A stretch of DNA of 64,000 nucleotides from Actinophytocola sp044466355 (GTDB lineage Bacteria; Actinomycetota; Actinomycetes; Mycobacteriales; Pseudonocardiaceae): assembly GCF_044466355.1 (NCBI RefSeq), contig NZ_JBITMQ010000004.1, positions 62,001 through 126,000 on the forward strand. Reading direction: 5' to 3'. Positions 16,550 to 24,653 of the stretch are shown here, in pieces (within the stretch, counting starts at the first letter, position 1; each line of letters starts with the position of its first letter). The notes under the pieces were generated by a model. It made no database searches, was not told the DNA's origin, and saw only the letters and a program-made list of their open reading frames with translations. The position numbers and the translations under genes are program-made.

Positions 16550-16885
16550 GTGAGCACCACCGATCAGGGCCCACCGGGCCCCGACTGGGAGACCATCCAG
16601 CAGAGCGCGGAGTTCACGCAGCTCCGCCGCCGTCTCCGCGGCTTCGTCTTCCCGATGACCGTCGCGTTCCTCGCGTGGTACCTGCTCTACGTCCTGCTGT
16701 CCGACTACGCGCACGACTTCATGAGCACCAAGGTCTTCGGCAACATCAACATCGGCCTGATCTTCGGCCTGCTGCAGTTCGTCTCCACGTTCGTGATCAC
16801 GAGCCTGTACGTGCGGCACGCGAACAAGCACCTCGACCCGGTCGCCGAGAAGATCCGCGAGGACGTCGAGGGAGGCGAGAAATGA
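16550..16885 (+). CDS. DUF485 membrane protein, module 3
   Basis: 111 aa from GTG 16550 with an ideal GGAGG site 6-7 nt before it. Two membrane helices (about 33-53 and 66-88) match typical DUF485 proteins (FVFPMTVAFLAWYLLYVLLS), which are encoded with ActP. It overlaps the symporter start by 4 nt (ATGA). It is the most canonical of the three DUF485-like proteins in the window. Confidence 0.9.
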   Translation: MSTTDQGPPGPDWETIQQSAEFTQLRRRLRGFVFPMTVAFLAWYLLYVLLSDYAHDFMSTKVFGNINIGLIFGLLQFVSTFVITSLYVRHANKHLDPVAEKIREDVEGGEK

Positions 16886-18489
16886 ACCTGGCGCAGAACG
16901 TCGAGGGCAGCAACCCCTGGCTCAACATCGGCATCTTCTCGCTGTTCGTGGCGATCACGCTCGTGATCGTGTTCCGGGCGAGCCGATCCTCCAAGACCGC
17001 CGTCGACTTCTACGCGGCCGGTCACTCGTTCACCGGCGCGCAGAACGGCGTCGCGATCTCCGGCGACTACCTGTCCGCCGCGTCGTTCCTCGGCATCGCG
17101 GGCGCCATCGCCGTGAACGGGTACGACGGCTTCCTGTACTCCATCGGCTTCCTCGTGGCGTGGCTGATCGCGTTGCTGCTGGTCGCGGAACTGCTCCGCA
17201 ACACCGGCAAGTACACGATGGGTGACGTGCTGAGCTTCCGGATGCGGCAGCGTCCGGTCCGCGCGGCGGCGGCCACCTCGACGCTGGTCGTGTCGTTCTT
17301 CTACCTGCTGGCCCAGATGGCCGGTGCGGGCGGCCTGGTCGCGCTGCTGCTGAACATCGACAGCAAGGCCGGTCAGGCGCTGGTGATCGCGGTCGTCGGC
17401 ATCGTGATGATCGTGTACGTGATCATCGGCGGCATGCGCGGCACCACCTGGGTGCAGATCATCAAGGCCGCGCTGCTGATCACGGGCGCGTTCCTGATGA
17501 CCGTGTGGGTGCTGGGCAAGTTCGGCTTCAACCTGTCGACCCTGCTGGGCGCGGCGGTCGAGCGTGTCGGCGAAGGTGGCGCGAAACTCCTCGACCCGGG
17601 CAACCAGTACGGCACCTCCGGCACGTCGAAGCTCGACTTCGTGTCCCTGTCGCTCGCCCTGGTGCTCGGCACCGCGGGCCTGCCGCACATCCTGATGCGC
17701 TTCTACACGGTGCCGACCGCCAAGGAAGCGCGGAAGTCCGTGGTGTGGGCGATCTGGCTGATCGGCATCTTCTACCTGTTCACCCTCGTGCTCGGCTACG
17801 GCGCCGGGGCGCTGGTGGGCGCCGACGTGATCACGGCGGCACCAGGTGGCGTGAACTCGGCGGCGCCGCTGCTCGCGTACGCGCTGGGCGGCACGGTCCT
17901 GATGGGCATCATCGCGGCGGTCGCCTTCGCGACGATCCTCGCGGTGGTCGCGGGCCTGACGATCACGGCCTCCGCGTCGTTCGCACACGACATCTACGCC
18001 AACGTGATCAAGAAGGGCGCGGCGGACGACAAGGCGGCGGAGGTCCGCGTCGCCCGCATCACCGCACTGGTGATCGGCGCGGTCGCCATCGGCGGCGGCA
18101 TCATCGCCAACGGCCAGAACATCGCGTTCCTGGTGGCGCTGGCGTTCGCGGTGGCGGCGTCGGCGAACCTGCCGACGATCCTGTACTCGCTGTTCTGGAA
18201 GGGCTTCAACACCCGCGGCGCGCTGTGGAGCATCTACGGCGGCCTGATCGTGTGCGTCGTCCTGATCATCTTCTCGCCGGCCGTGTCCGGCGGGGAGAAG
18301 TCGATGTTCACCGGCGTGGACTTCCACTGGTTCCCGCTGTCCAACCCGGGCATCGTCTCCATCCCGGTGGCGTTCCTGCTGGGCTGGATCGGCTCGAAGA
18401 CCTCGAAGGAGAGCGACGAGGCGAAGTACGCGGAGATGGAGGTCCGCAGCCTGACCGGCGCCCACGCCGAGAAGGCCGTGGCCCACTGA
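16882..18489 (+). CDS. Sodium:solute symporter, ActP/MctP family, module 3
   Basis: 535 aa, start ATG 16882. It has the signatures AVDFYAAGHSFTGAQNG, AISGDYLSAASFLG, GGMRGTTWVQIIKAALL and LGTAGLPHILMRFYTVP, and about 13 predicted helices. It closely resembles cation/acetate symporters and lacks the large polar insert of modules 1 and 2. No LytS/LytTR genes accompany it. Acetate or pyruvate uptake coupled to Na+ is the expected role. Confidence 0.9.
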   Translation: MNLAQNVEGSNPWLNIGIFSLFVAITLVIVFRASRSSKTAVDFYAAGHSFTGAQNGVAISGDYLSAASFLGIAGAIAVNGYDGFLYSIGFLVAWLIALLLVAELLRNTGKYTMGDVLSFRMRQRPVRAAAATSTLVVSFFYLLAQMAGAGGLVALLLNIDSKAGQALVIAVVGIVMIVYVIIGGMRGTTWVQIIKAALLITGAFLMTVWVLGKFGFNLSTLLGAAVERVGEGGAKLLDPGNQYGTSGTSKLDFVSLSLALVLGTAGLPHILMRFYTVPTAKEARKSVVWAIWLIGIFYLFTLVLGYGAGALVGADVITAAPGGVNSAAPLLAYALGGTVLMGIIAAVAFATILAVVAGLTITASASFAHDIYANVIKKGAADDKAAEVRVARITALVIGAVAIGGGIIANGQNIAFLVALAFAVAASANLPTILYSLFWKGFNTRGALWSIYGGLIVCVVLIIFSPAVSGGEKSMFTGVDFHWFPLSNPGIVSIPVAFLLGWIGSKTSKESDEAKYAEMEVRSLTGAHAEKAVAH

Positions 18490-20892
18490 TCACCCCCGGA
18501 TGGCCCCCGGCTTCGGCTGGGGGCCTTCCACGTGCCCGAACGAAAACCGCCGCATGAGCGGCAACCAGCCGATGTACGCGCCTCTGTGCAGCTCGACACC
18601 GACCAGCTCCGCGAGCCAGGCGAGATCCGGCTCGGTGACGAACCGGTCGTACACCGAGCTGCCGGAGTCCGCGTGCAGGGCCAGCAACACCAGCACGACC
18701 CGGTAGTCACCGTCCCTCACGAAGCGGTCGAGCTCGCGGTCGGCCAGCCGGGCCCGCACCAGCCGGTACAGGTTCATCAGCCGTTTCGCCGCGCGCGGCG
18801 TGGGCACCAACGGCGCGAGGGTCGTGAGGAACTCCAGTTCGACGTCCGAGACGTGCAGCTGACGCGGCTGGAGGTCCGGTGCTCTGGGCGGCGGTTCAGG
18901 GCTTTCGACCGGGTCCTCGAACCAGACGAGCTGCGATGCCTGGGACACGTCCGGTTCGTTCGCGGTGTCTTCCGCGGCCGCGTCCGTGCCGGACAGATCC
19001 CGGACCAGGCGGCCGAAGCCCTGCCGGTCCATGTCCGGCAGGCGAAACGGGATCTGGAAGATCTTCTCCAGGTAGTGCGCTGGCGCCACCGACCCGTCCG
19101 GCACCATCGTCGCGTAGTGGAGGCGGATGGCCTCGTGCAGCCACCGCGGGTCCACGGCGACCACCACGACGAACACCGGCAGCGCCACCAGCAGGTGAAC
19201 CGCCTCCAGGACCTTGACGACGACCGCGGGCTGACACCGGTCGAGGTCGTCGACATAAAGGATGATCCGTTCGAGACCACCTTCGTCGTCGCGTTCCTTG
19301 TCGAGGATGGCGGCGAAGGTCTCCAGGTCGCGGCGCAGCAGCGAGACGATGCCGAGGTGGTTGCGGTAGTCCCCGCTCTCGTACCGGGACCTGGCGAACG
19401 CGGTCGCGTCCCGTCCGGTCGCGAGTTCGGCCACCGCCCGTTCCAGCCGGGTGGTTTCCTCGTCGAGCGCGGTGAGCCGTTCGTCGGCGGTCGCGTCCGC
19501 GCTGTCGGCGGCCCGCCGGATCCGTGCCATCGCCTCCCGAACCCGGCTCACCACCGGCGTCGCGCCGACAAGAAGGGAGACGACGCCCGCCAGTAGCGGC
19601 CACACGGGCGACCGGACCAACACCGCCAGTGCGACCGCCAGCACGACCGCGACCGCACCCATGAACAGTGCGAACCGGCTGCGCCGCAACAAGGTCCACA
19701 CCCGGCGTGCCTCGACGCCGAAACCGTCGAGTTCGGTCGCGAACTGCCGCACGTCCGTGGTGGTCGCCTCCGGCACCCCCAGCTCGTGCGCCACCCATGC
19801 GAAGTCGTCGCTGGTCAGGTCGAGACGGACCGGCCGTCGCTCCTGCTGGGCGGCCACCAGCCTGCGTTCCAACCGCACCGCGCTGAGCCGCGTGAGCAGT
19901 GAGCGCTCGGTCTGCCGCAGCTCGGCGAGGTCGTCGGCGCGGCGCCGCAGGACCTCCTCCGAGCCGCCCGCGGCCAGGCTGTCGAAGATGTGGGTCGCCA
20001 TGCTCGCCAGCAGGTTGGCCTCGGCGTAGTGCCACGCGTTGAACGTGATCTGGCGGACCGTCGAGCAGTACGACGACACGATGGGGCCACGCTGCCCGGT
20101 CTCGCTCTCCGCCGCCGTGGCGGCGTCCGACAGCTCCCGGACCCGCGCCCGCATCTGCCGCATGAAGAAGCTCTTCCCGCTGCCCCAGTTGCCGAACAGC
20201 CCGATCGAGAGCGGCGGCCTGATCAGCCGGGACGCGACGAGGTCGGCGAGCATCCGCACGTCGGTGGTGACGTCGAGCAGATCGGTGCCCTCGTCCGTGT
20301 CGGCGTGGTAGCCGGCCGCGTGCCTGCCCGGGCCCGGCTGGGCGACCTCGGCGAGCCCGGCGAGGTCCGCGACATGGCTGATCTCGGTGCCGAACATGCT
20401 CTGCGCCCTGGCTCTTTCACCGGGCGTGAGCCGGTTGTCGACGTCGACGACTCTCGGGTTCAGCTCACGGAGCTGGTTCCGGAGTTCGTCGAGTCGTCCG
20501 TACGCGGTCCCGACCAGCACCACCGCGTAGCGGTCAGGGGTCGACCATCGCCGCAGCGTGCGGACCACCGTGCTGACACCCGCGGGTGCACGCGCCACCA
20601 GGTCCATCCAGAGCACGGCCCGCGCCGGCGCCTCCTGCGCGTCCTCGGCGGAGATCGACGTGGCGGACACCAGCGGAAGTTCCGGGTGCTGACGGAGCAA
20701 CGCCTCGTACAACGTGCGACGCGAGCCCGACGACGTCTCGTGGACGACGAGCACGAGCCCGGGCGTCCGGAGCGCCTGGTCGAGCACGCTGTCGACGTCG
20801 CGCGGAACGTACTGCGTCAGCCTGCCGCCCAAGGGGCGGGTCCCGAGCAGCGGTATCGGGTCGGTGTCCCGTACGGGAAATACCTCGGCCAC
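18490..20892 (-). CDS. KAP-family P-loop NTPase with degenerate N-terminal NTPase domain
   Basis: 800 aa. The KAP NTPase has Walker A GLFGNWGSGKS (221-231) and Walker B ILYVDDLDRC (about 534-543), separated by two adjacent membrane helices (397-415, 420-437), the hallmark of KAP proteins anchored on the cytoplasmic face. Residues 1-170 resemble a second, degenerate P-loop domain: LVLVVHETSSGSRRT where a GKS/T would be expected, and AVLWMDLV in place of a Walker B. It follows the 20908 gene by 15 nt on the same strand and converges on the symporter with no gap. Its function is unknown; KAP proteins occur in several defence systems, but no effector gene is nearby. Confidence 0.85.
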   Translation of the reverse strand: MAEVFPVRDTDPIPLLGTRPLGGRLTQYVPRDVDSVLDQALRTPGLVLVVHETSSGSRRTLYEALLRQHPELPLVSATSISAEDAQEAPARAVLWMDLVARAPAGVSTVVRTLRRWSTPDRYAVVLVGTAYGRLDELRNQLRELNPRVVDVDNRLTPGERARAQSMFGTEISHVADLAGLAEVAQPGPGRHAAGYHADTDEGTDLLDVTTDVRMLADLVASRLIRPPLSIGLFGNWGSGKSFFMRQMRARVRELSDAATAAESETGQRGPIVSSYCSTVRQITFNAWHYAEANLLASMATHIFDSLAAGGSEEVLRRRADDLAELRQTERSLLTRLSAVRLERRLVAAQQERRPVRLDLTSDDFAWVAHELGVPEATTTDVRQFATELDGFGVEARRVWTLLRRSRFALFMGAVAVVLAVALAVLVRSPVWPLLAGVVSLLVGATPVVSRVREAMARIRRAADSADATADERLTALDEETTRLERAVAELATGRDATAFARSRYESGDYRNHLGIVSLLRRDLETFAAILDKERDDEGGLERIILYVDDLDRCQPAVVVKVLEAVHLLVALPVFVVVVAVDPRWLHEAIRLHYATMVPDGSVAPAHYLEKIFQIPFRLPDMDRQGFGRLVRDLSGTDAAAEDTANEPDVSQASQLVWFEDPVESPEPPPRAPDLQPRQLHVSDVELEFLTTLAPLVPTPRAAKRLMNLYRLVRARLADRELDRFVRDGDYRVVLVLLALHADSGSSVYDRFVTEPDLAWLAELVGVELHRGAYIGWLPLMRRFSFGHVEGPQPKPGAIRG

Positions 20893-20907
20893 GTGGCACA
20901 GCGTGCC

Positions 20908-21297
20908 CTACCGCGGGACGAGAGTGTTCTGCCGCGCCGCGATCAACCAGCGGCCGTCCTCCTTCGCCAGCACGTACAGCGCGCACATGGTGTGGTCCAC
21001 GTCGATCGGCTCGCCGTCGGCCGTGACCGCGTACGCCTCCTTGTAGGCCAGCGCCACGTCGGGCCTGACGAACCGCACGTCCTTGACCTCGTACCTGGCG
21101 TACTGGTCGGCCAACGGTCCCGCGAGCCCCGCCTCGCTCGCCGCCATCACCTCGTCGATGCCCACCAGCCGCACGCCCATGGCGCTGACCAGCGTCGCGT
21201 CCGGCGCCACGTGCTTGTTCATCAGCGCGGCGTCGTTGGTGTTGAACCCACGTTCGACGTCCGCGACGACCCGCCTGATCTCGTCGATGTCGCTCAC
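20908..21297 (-). CDS. SgcJ/EcaC-type SnoaL-like (NTF2 fold) protein
   Basis: 129 aa, GTG start. The sequence FNTNDAALMNKHVAPDATLVSAMG and the C-terminal RWLIAARQNTLVP fit the SgcJ/EcaC branch of NTF2-like proteins, small cone-shaped alpha+beta folds. Members are often annotated as oxidoreductases, but few have been tested. It probably heads an operon with the KAP NTPase and is divergent from an ECF sigma gene at 21401. Confidence 0.78.
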   Translation of the reverse strand: MSDIDEIRRVVADVERGFNTNDAALMNKHVAPDATLVSAMGVRLVGIDEVMAASEAGLAGPLADQYARYEVKDVRFVRPDVALAYKEAYAVTADGEPIDVDHTMCALYVLAKEDGRWLIAARQNTLVPR

Positions 21298-21400
21298 CTC
21301 CCCAGCCTCGGACCTCCACCAAGGACGAGGTCAAGCCGCCGTGCAACCCACGACGGGACATCCGCGTAGAAGGGTCAGACTGAGGTGGGAGGTCGATGGG

Positions 21401-21907
21401 GTGCGAGGGCGAGACCAGGAGTTCGCCGAGTTCTTCTCGGCGCGCTTCGACGGCGCTCGGCGGATCGCGTACGCGATGTGCGGTTCGTGGCCGGACGCGG
21501 AGGAGATCGCGCAGGCCGCGTTCGTGAAGCTGTACGCGCGCTGGTCGAAGGTCCGCACCGACACCGTCGACGCGTACCTCCGCACGATCGTGACCAGGGT
21601 CTTCCTGGACACGAAGCGCCGCGGCCGGGCACGTGAGCACGTTGTCGCGGAGCTGCCGGACGCGGCCGCGCCACCCGACGCCGGGCCCGGGGAACGGCTC
21701 GCGTTGCGTGCCGCGCTGCTGGCCGTGCCGCCGGGGCAGCGCGCGGTGCTGGTGCTGCGGTTCGTCGCCGACCTGTCGGTCGGCCAGGTCGCGGAGACGC
21801 TCGGCTGCACCCCCGGCACGGTCAAGAGCCAGACGGCGCGCGGCCTCGCCGCGCTGCGCGCCGCCTACCGGAACGGCGAGGTCAACCTGGAGATGTGGGA
21901 TGCGTGA
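21401..21907 (+). CDS. SigE-family ECF sigma factor
   Basis: 168 aa from GTG 21401. Region 2 is at about residues 8-75 (AYAMCGSWPDAEEIAQAAFV), region 4 at about 105-160 (PPGQRAVLVLRFVADLSVG; GCTPGTVKSQTARGLAALR). The frame is open further upstream but crosses the divergent 20908 promoter region. It overlaps the next gene by 8 nt, the same sigma/membrane-protein arrangement as at 9621. Confidence 0.88.
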   Translation: MRGRDQEFAEFFSARFDGARRIAYAMCGSWPDAEEIAQAAFVKLYARWSKVRTDTVDAYLRTIVTRVFLDTKRRGRAREHVVAELPDAAAPPDAGPGERLALRAALLAVPPGQRAVLVLRFVADLSVGQVAETLGCTPGTVKSQTARGLAALRAAYRNGEVNLEMWDA

Positions 21908-22766
21908 GATGTTCGACGACGACTCGGCGCGCGACGCGCTCCGGACCCTGACCGACGGCCCGGCCCCACCGGTCACGACCACCGTCGACGCGGTGCTGCG
22001 CCGCGGCAGGCGCCGCGTGTTCGCGCAGCGTGCGGGCGCGGTCGCCGGGGTGGTGGCGGTGGTCGCGGCGATCGGCGCGACCACCGTCCTGCTGCGGACG
22101 GCCGGCCAACCGAGCGGTGGCGGTGGGGTGGCGGTCGCGGCCACGACCCCGGCGACCCCGACCGGTTCGCTGCCGGGCTGGGAGACGATCCCCCTCGACG
22201 AGGCGACCTGCGAGGTGCCGCGACACGTGCCCGGCACGCCGCCGACGTCGATCCTGCCCGAGGAACGCGTACGGCCCGTGTTCGTCGACGTGGTCGAGTC
22301 CGCCCTCGGCGCGCGGCCGACGGTGTCCGAGGCGAGCTGGACGGAGCACTCGCCGAAGGCAGGCGGCCCGCGCGGCTACCTGGCGGTCGAGATCGTCATG
22401 GACAACGGCAACGGACAGCTCCAGCTGGAGGCGGGGGCCTTCCCCGGCACACCGGAGCAGATCGCGGACGCCTCGCTGAACGCGTACGGCGACTGCAGGC
22501 CACCCGCCCGGCGCGTGATGCCGGACGGCACCGTGCTGCAGCTGTTTCCGGCCGACGTCCGCCGCCCGGAACAGCCGGCGCAGCACGTGCAGATCTACCG
22601 CCCCAACGGCCTCCAGTACGTGCTCACGGCGGCGGGCTGGAGCGCGGCGGACATGGTGCCCGCCGACGGCGGCGGGCACTGGGTCGACGGCGGCCGGGGC
22701 AAGCTCCCCGTCACCGAGGAACGGCTGGCCTACACCGCGAGCCTCCTGGTGAACAAGCTCGGCTGA
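21900..22766 (+). CDS. Single-pass membrane protein, putative anti-sigma partner
   Basis: 288 aa. A short cytoplasmic head (about 45 residues) precedes a membrane helix (about 46-65) and a Ser/Thr/Pro linker. The extracytoplasmic domain has two cysteines (ATCEVP, YGDCRP) that could form a disulfide. Overlap with the ECF gene implies coupling. No known fold was recognised in the outer domain. The anti-sigma role is inferred from context. Confidence 0.7.
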   Translation: MREMFDDDSARDALRTLTDGPAPPVTTTVDAVLRRGRRRVFAQRAGAVAGVVAVVAAIGATTVLLRTAGQPSGGGGVAVAATTPATPTGSLPGWETIPLDEATCEVPRHVPGTPPTSILPEERVRPVFVDVVESALGARPTVSEASWTEHSPKAGGPRGYLAVEIVMDNGNGQLQLEAGAFPGTPEQIADASLNAYGDCRPPARRVMPDGTVLQLFPADVRRPEQPAQHVQIYRPNGLQYVLTAAGWSAADMVPADGGGHWVDGGRGKLPVTEERLAYTASLLVNKLG

Positions 22767-22811
22767 CCCGGCTCACGCGCGTCCTACGGGCGGTCGTGGC
22801 AGCATCGTGGT

Positions 22812-23153
22812 GTGATGCCACAGCAGGTGCCCAGCGTGAACGTCCCCGACCTGCCGGAGTCCCTTCCGGACGGGGTGACGTTGCTCGACGTGCGCGAGCA
22901 CGACGAGTGGACGGCCGGGCACGCACCGGAAGCGATCCACATCCCCATGGGTGACCTCGCGGGCCGCCTGGACGACCTGCCCGCCGACAACGAGGTGTAC
23001 GTGGTGTGCCGCAGCGGCGGCCGTTCCGCCCGCGTGACCGCGTACCTGAACGCGAACGGCTGGGACGCCAAGAACGTCGACGGCGGCATGCAGTCGTGGC
23101 AGGCCGCGGGCCGTCCGATGGCCGCGGACAACGGCCAGCCGACGGTCATCTGA
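22812..23153 (+). CDS. Rhodanese-like domain protein
   Basis: 113 aa, a single rhodanese domain. It has LLDVREHDEWTAGHAPEAIH and the active-site loop VVCRSGGRSAR, with catalytic C66 accepting a sulfane sulfur as persulfide. The CRSGGRS loop is the usual six-residue sulfurtransferase loop. It starts at GTG 22812 or ATG 22815. It is followed 23 nt later by an unrelated DUF4328 gene. The cellular sulfur donor is unknown. Confidence 0.9.
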   Translation: MMPQQVPSVNVPDLPESLPDGVTLLDVREHDEWTAGHAPEAIHIPMGDLAGRLDDLPADNEVYVVCRSGGRSARVTAYLNANGWDAKNVDGGMQSWQAAGRPMAADNGQPTVI

Positions 23154-23173
23154 GCGGAGCTTGCGAAGCGAAC
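23151..23173 (+). repeat. 23-nt short repeat overlapping a stop codon, copy B
   Basis: Matches the element at 7259-7281 at 20 of 23 positions and likewise starts with the TGA of the upstream gene. It ends just before the DUF4328 start at 23177. Confidence 0.55.
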
Positions 23174-23176
23174 ATC

Positions 23177-24082
23177 GTGACTGAGGTGACACAGCCCCGC
23201 CAGCGCTGGGTAGCGACCGTGCCCCCGGGCACCGGCCGCCGCCCACGCCCGCGCAGGCGACTGCCCTACCTGGGCCCGCCCGCGTACGGCGCGACACCGC
23301 GGTGGGGCTTCCCGGCGCTCGCGTGGCGCTGGCCGACGACCATCCCGGGCGCCGCCCCGGACCAGCCGGTGACCGTCGACCGCGTCCGCGCGGTGGCGGG
23401 GCACGCCTCGGCGATGATGTGGGCGCTCGCGTGCCTCGCGGTGATCACCGCGGGCGGCGAGATCTGGCGGTACGTGCTGCTCGTGCGGAGCCGCACGGGA
23501 GCGCTGTCGTCCCGGCTGGTCGGCACGTCCGACGCGGTGGTGACGATCGGCGGCGTGCTGACGCTGGCGTTCTCGGTGCTGGCGGCGGTCGTGACGTTGT
23601 GGTGGCTGAACCTCGCCCGCCGCGCGGCCGCGGACCTCGCCGGTCAGCGGGTCGGCCGTCCCGACTGGCAGGTGCTGGTGTACCTGCTGGTCCCGGGCGT
23701 GAACCTGGCGATGGCCGGTGTCGTGGTGACCGAGCTGGAACACCAGGTGCTGCGCAGGCCCGCCACGGAACGGCCCCACCCGACGAAACACGTCATCGCC
23801 TGGTGGGCCACCTGGGCGGGGGCGGGGCTCCTGTTCGCGGTGACGGTGGTCTGGAAGTTCCGCGACAGCGCCCAGGCCCACGCGGACAGCGTCGTGCTGA
23901 GCGCGCTGACCGACCTGGCCGCGGCGGCCGTCGCCGTGTTGAGCGCGATGACGATCCGCCGCCTGTCGACGCTGCTCGCGCCCGTCGACCCCACGCACGT
24001 CCGCTACCTGCGGGTCATCCGTGTCGAGGGCGCCCCGGAACCGCCGCTGCGGGCCACGCGCCTGCTCCCGTCCCGCCGCTGA
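23177..24082 (+). CDS. DUF4328 membrane protein
   Basis: 301 aa, GTG start. A basic, Pro/Arg-rich N-terminus of about 60 residues is followed by about five transmembrane helices (from about 75 to 260). The motifs WWLNLARRAAADLAG and WQVLVYLLVPGVNLAMAGVV match DUF4328 proteins, which are common in actinomycetes. No transported substrate or enzymatic residue can be inferred. It may be cotranscribed with the rhodanese gene. Confidence 0.8.
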   Translation: MTEVTQPRQRWVATVPPGTGRRPRPRRRLPYLGPPAYGATPRWGFPALAWRWPTTIPGAAPDQPVTVDRVRAVAGHASAMMWALACLAVITAGGEIWRYVLLVRSRTGALSSRLVGTSDAVVTIGGVLTLAFSVLAAVVTLWWLNLARRAAADLAGQRVGRPDWQVLVYLLVPGVNLAMAGVVVTELEHQVLRRPATERPHPTKHVIAWWATWAGAGLLFAVTVVWKFRDSAQAHADSVVLSALTDLAAAAVAVLSAMTIRRLSTLLAPVDPTHVRYLRVIRVEGAPEPPLRATRLLPSRR

Positions 24083-24083
24083 C

Positions 24084-24366
24084 TCACCACACGGTGGCGA
24101 GCCACGCCGCGACCACCGCGAGCGCGATCATGGGCACGTTGAGGCCGGTTTCCTTGACCTCCTTGCGGGAGAGGTGCAAACCCGTCGCCAGTACCTGCAG
24201 CACAGCGAACCCGATGGCCGCCACCACCGCCAGCACGGGCGCGATGCCGGTCAGCGGCGGCAGCACCAGCCCGAGGACCTCGACGGTGCCGATGCCGCGC
24301 ACCACCGGCATGGGGATCGTGTCGACCCAGCCCATCATCGGCGCCAGCCGCTCGCGGTACGAACGG
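24084..24366 (-). pseudogene. DoxX-family remnant, 5' end deleted
   Basis: The last 90 or so codons read as a good DoxX-like membrane protein (GWVDTIPMPVVRGIGTVEVL, then hydrophobic helices and GLHLSRKEVKETGLN). DoxX proteins have four helices and about 120-140 residues. Here the first helix and start region are missing, and upstream of about 24366 the frame runs antisense into the HxlR remnant. The 5' end of both divergent genes seems to have been lost in one deletion. Confidence 0.65.
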
Positions 24367-24653
24367 GTCTGCCTGATCCGCGGCGACGGCGGTCGCGTGA
24401 TCCGCGGCATCCTCGACCGGATCGCCAACAAGTGGACACTGCTGGTGATCGCGACCCTCCACGACCAGCACATGCGGTTCACCGAGCTGGCCTCGTCTCC
24501 CGCACCGCGTACGCGGAGGTGCCGCCCCGCGTCGAGTACGCGCTAACCGACATCGGCCGGACGTTGATCGACCCCGCCGTCCGGCTGGCCGAGTGGGCGG
24601 TCGAGCACAACCCCGACATCGAGCGGAGCAGGCGCGACTACGACGAGCGTTAG
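24367..24653 (+). pseudogene. HxlR-family regulator remnant with internal deletion and frameshift
   Basis: Codons from 24367 encode the HxlR start of the winged helix (ILDRIANKWTLLVIATLHD, then MRFTEL). At 24488/24489 the frame jumps directly to GLVSRTAYAEVPPRVEYALT in another phase, continuing to TAG 24651-24653. About 30-35 residues, including the recognition helix, are missing, and the lost length is not a multiple of three. The gene cannot make a functional regulator. The natural start is also missing. Confidence 0.75.
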
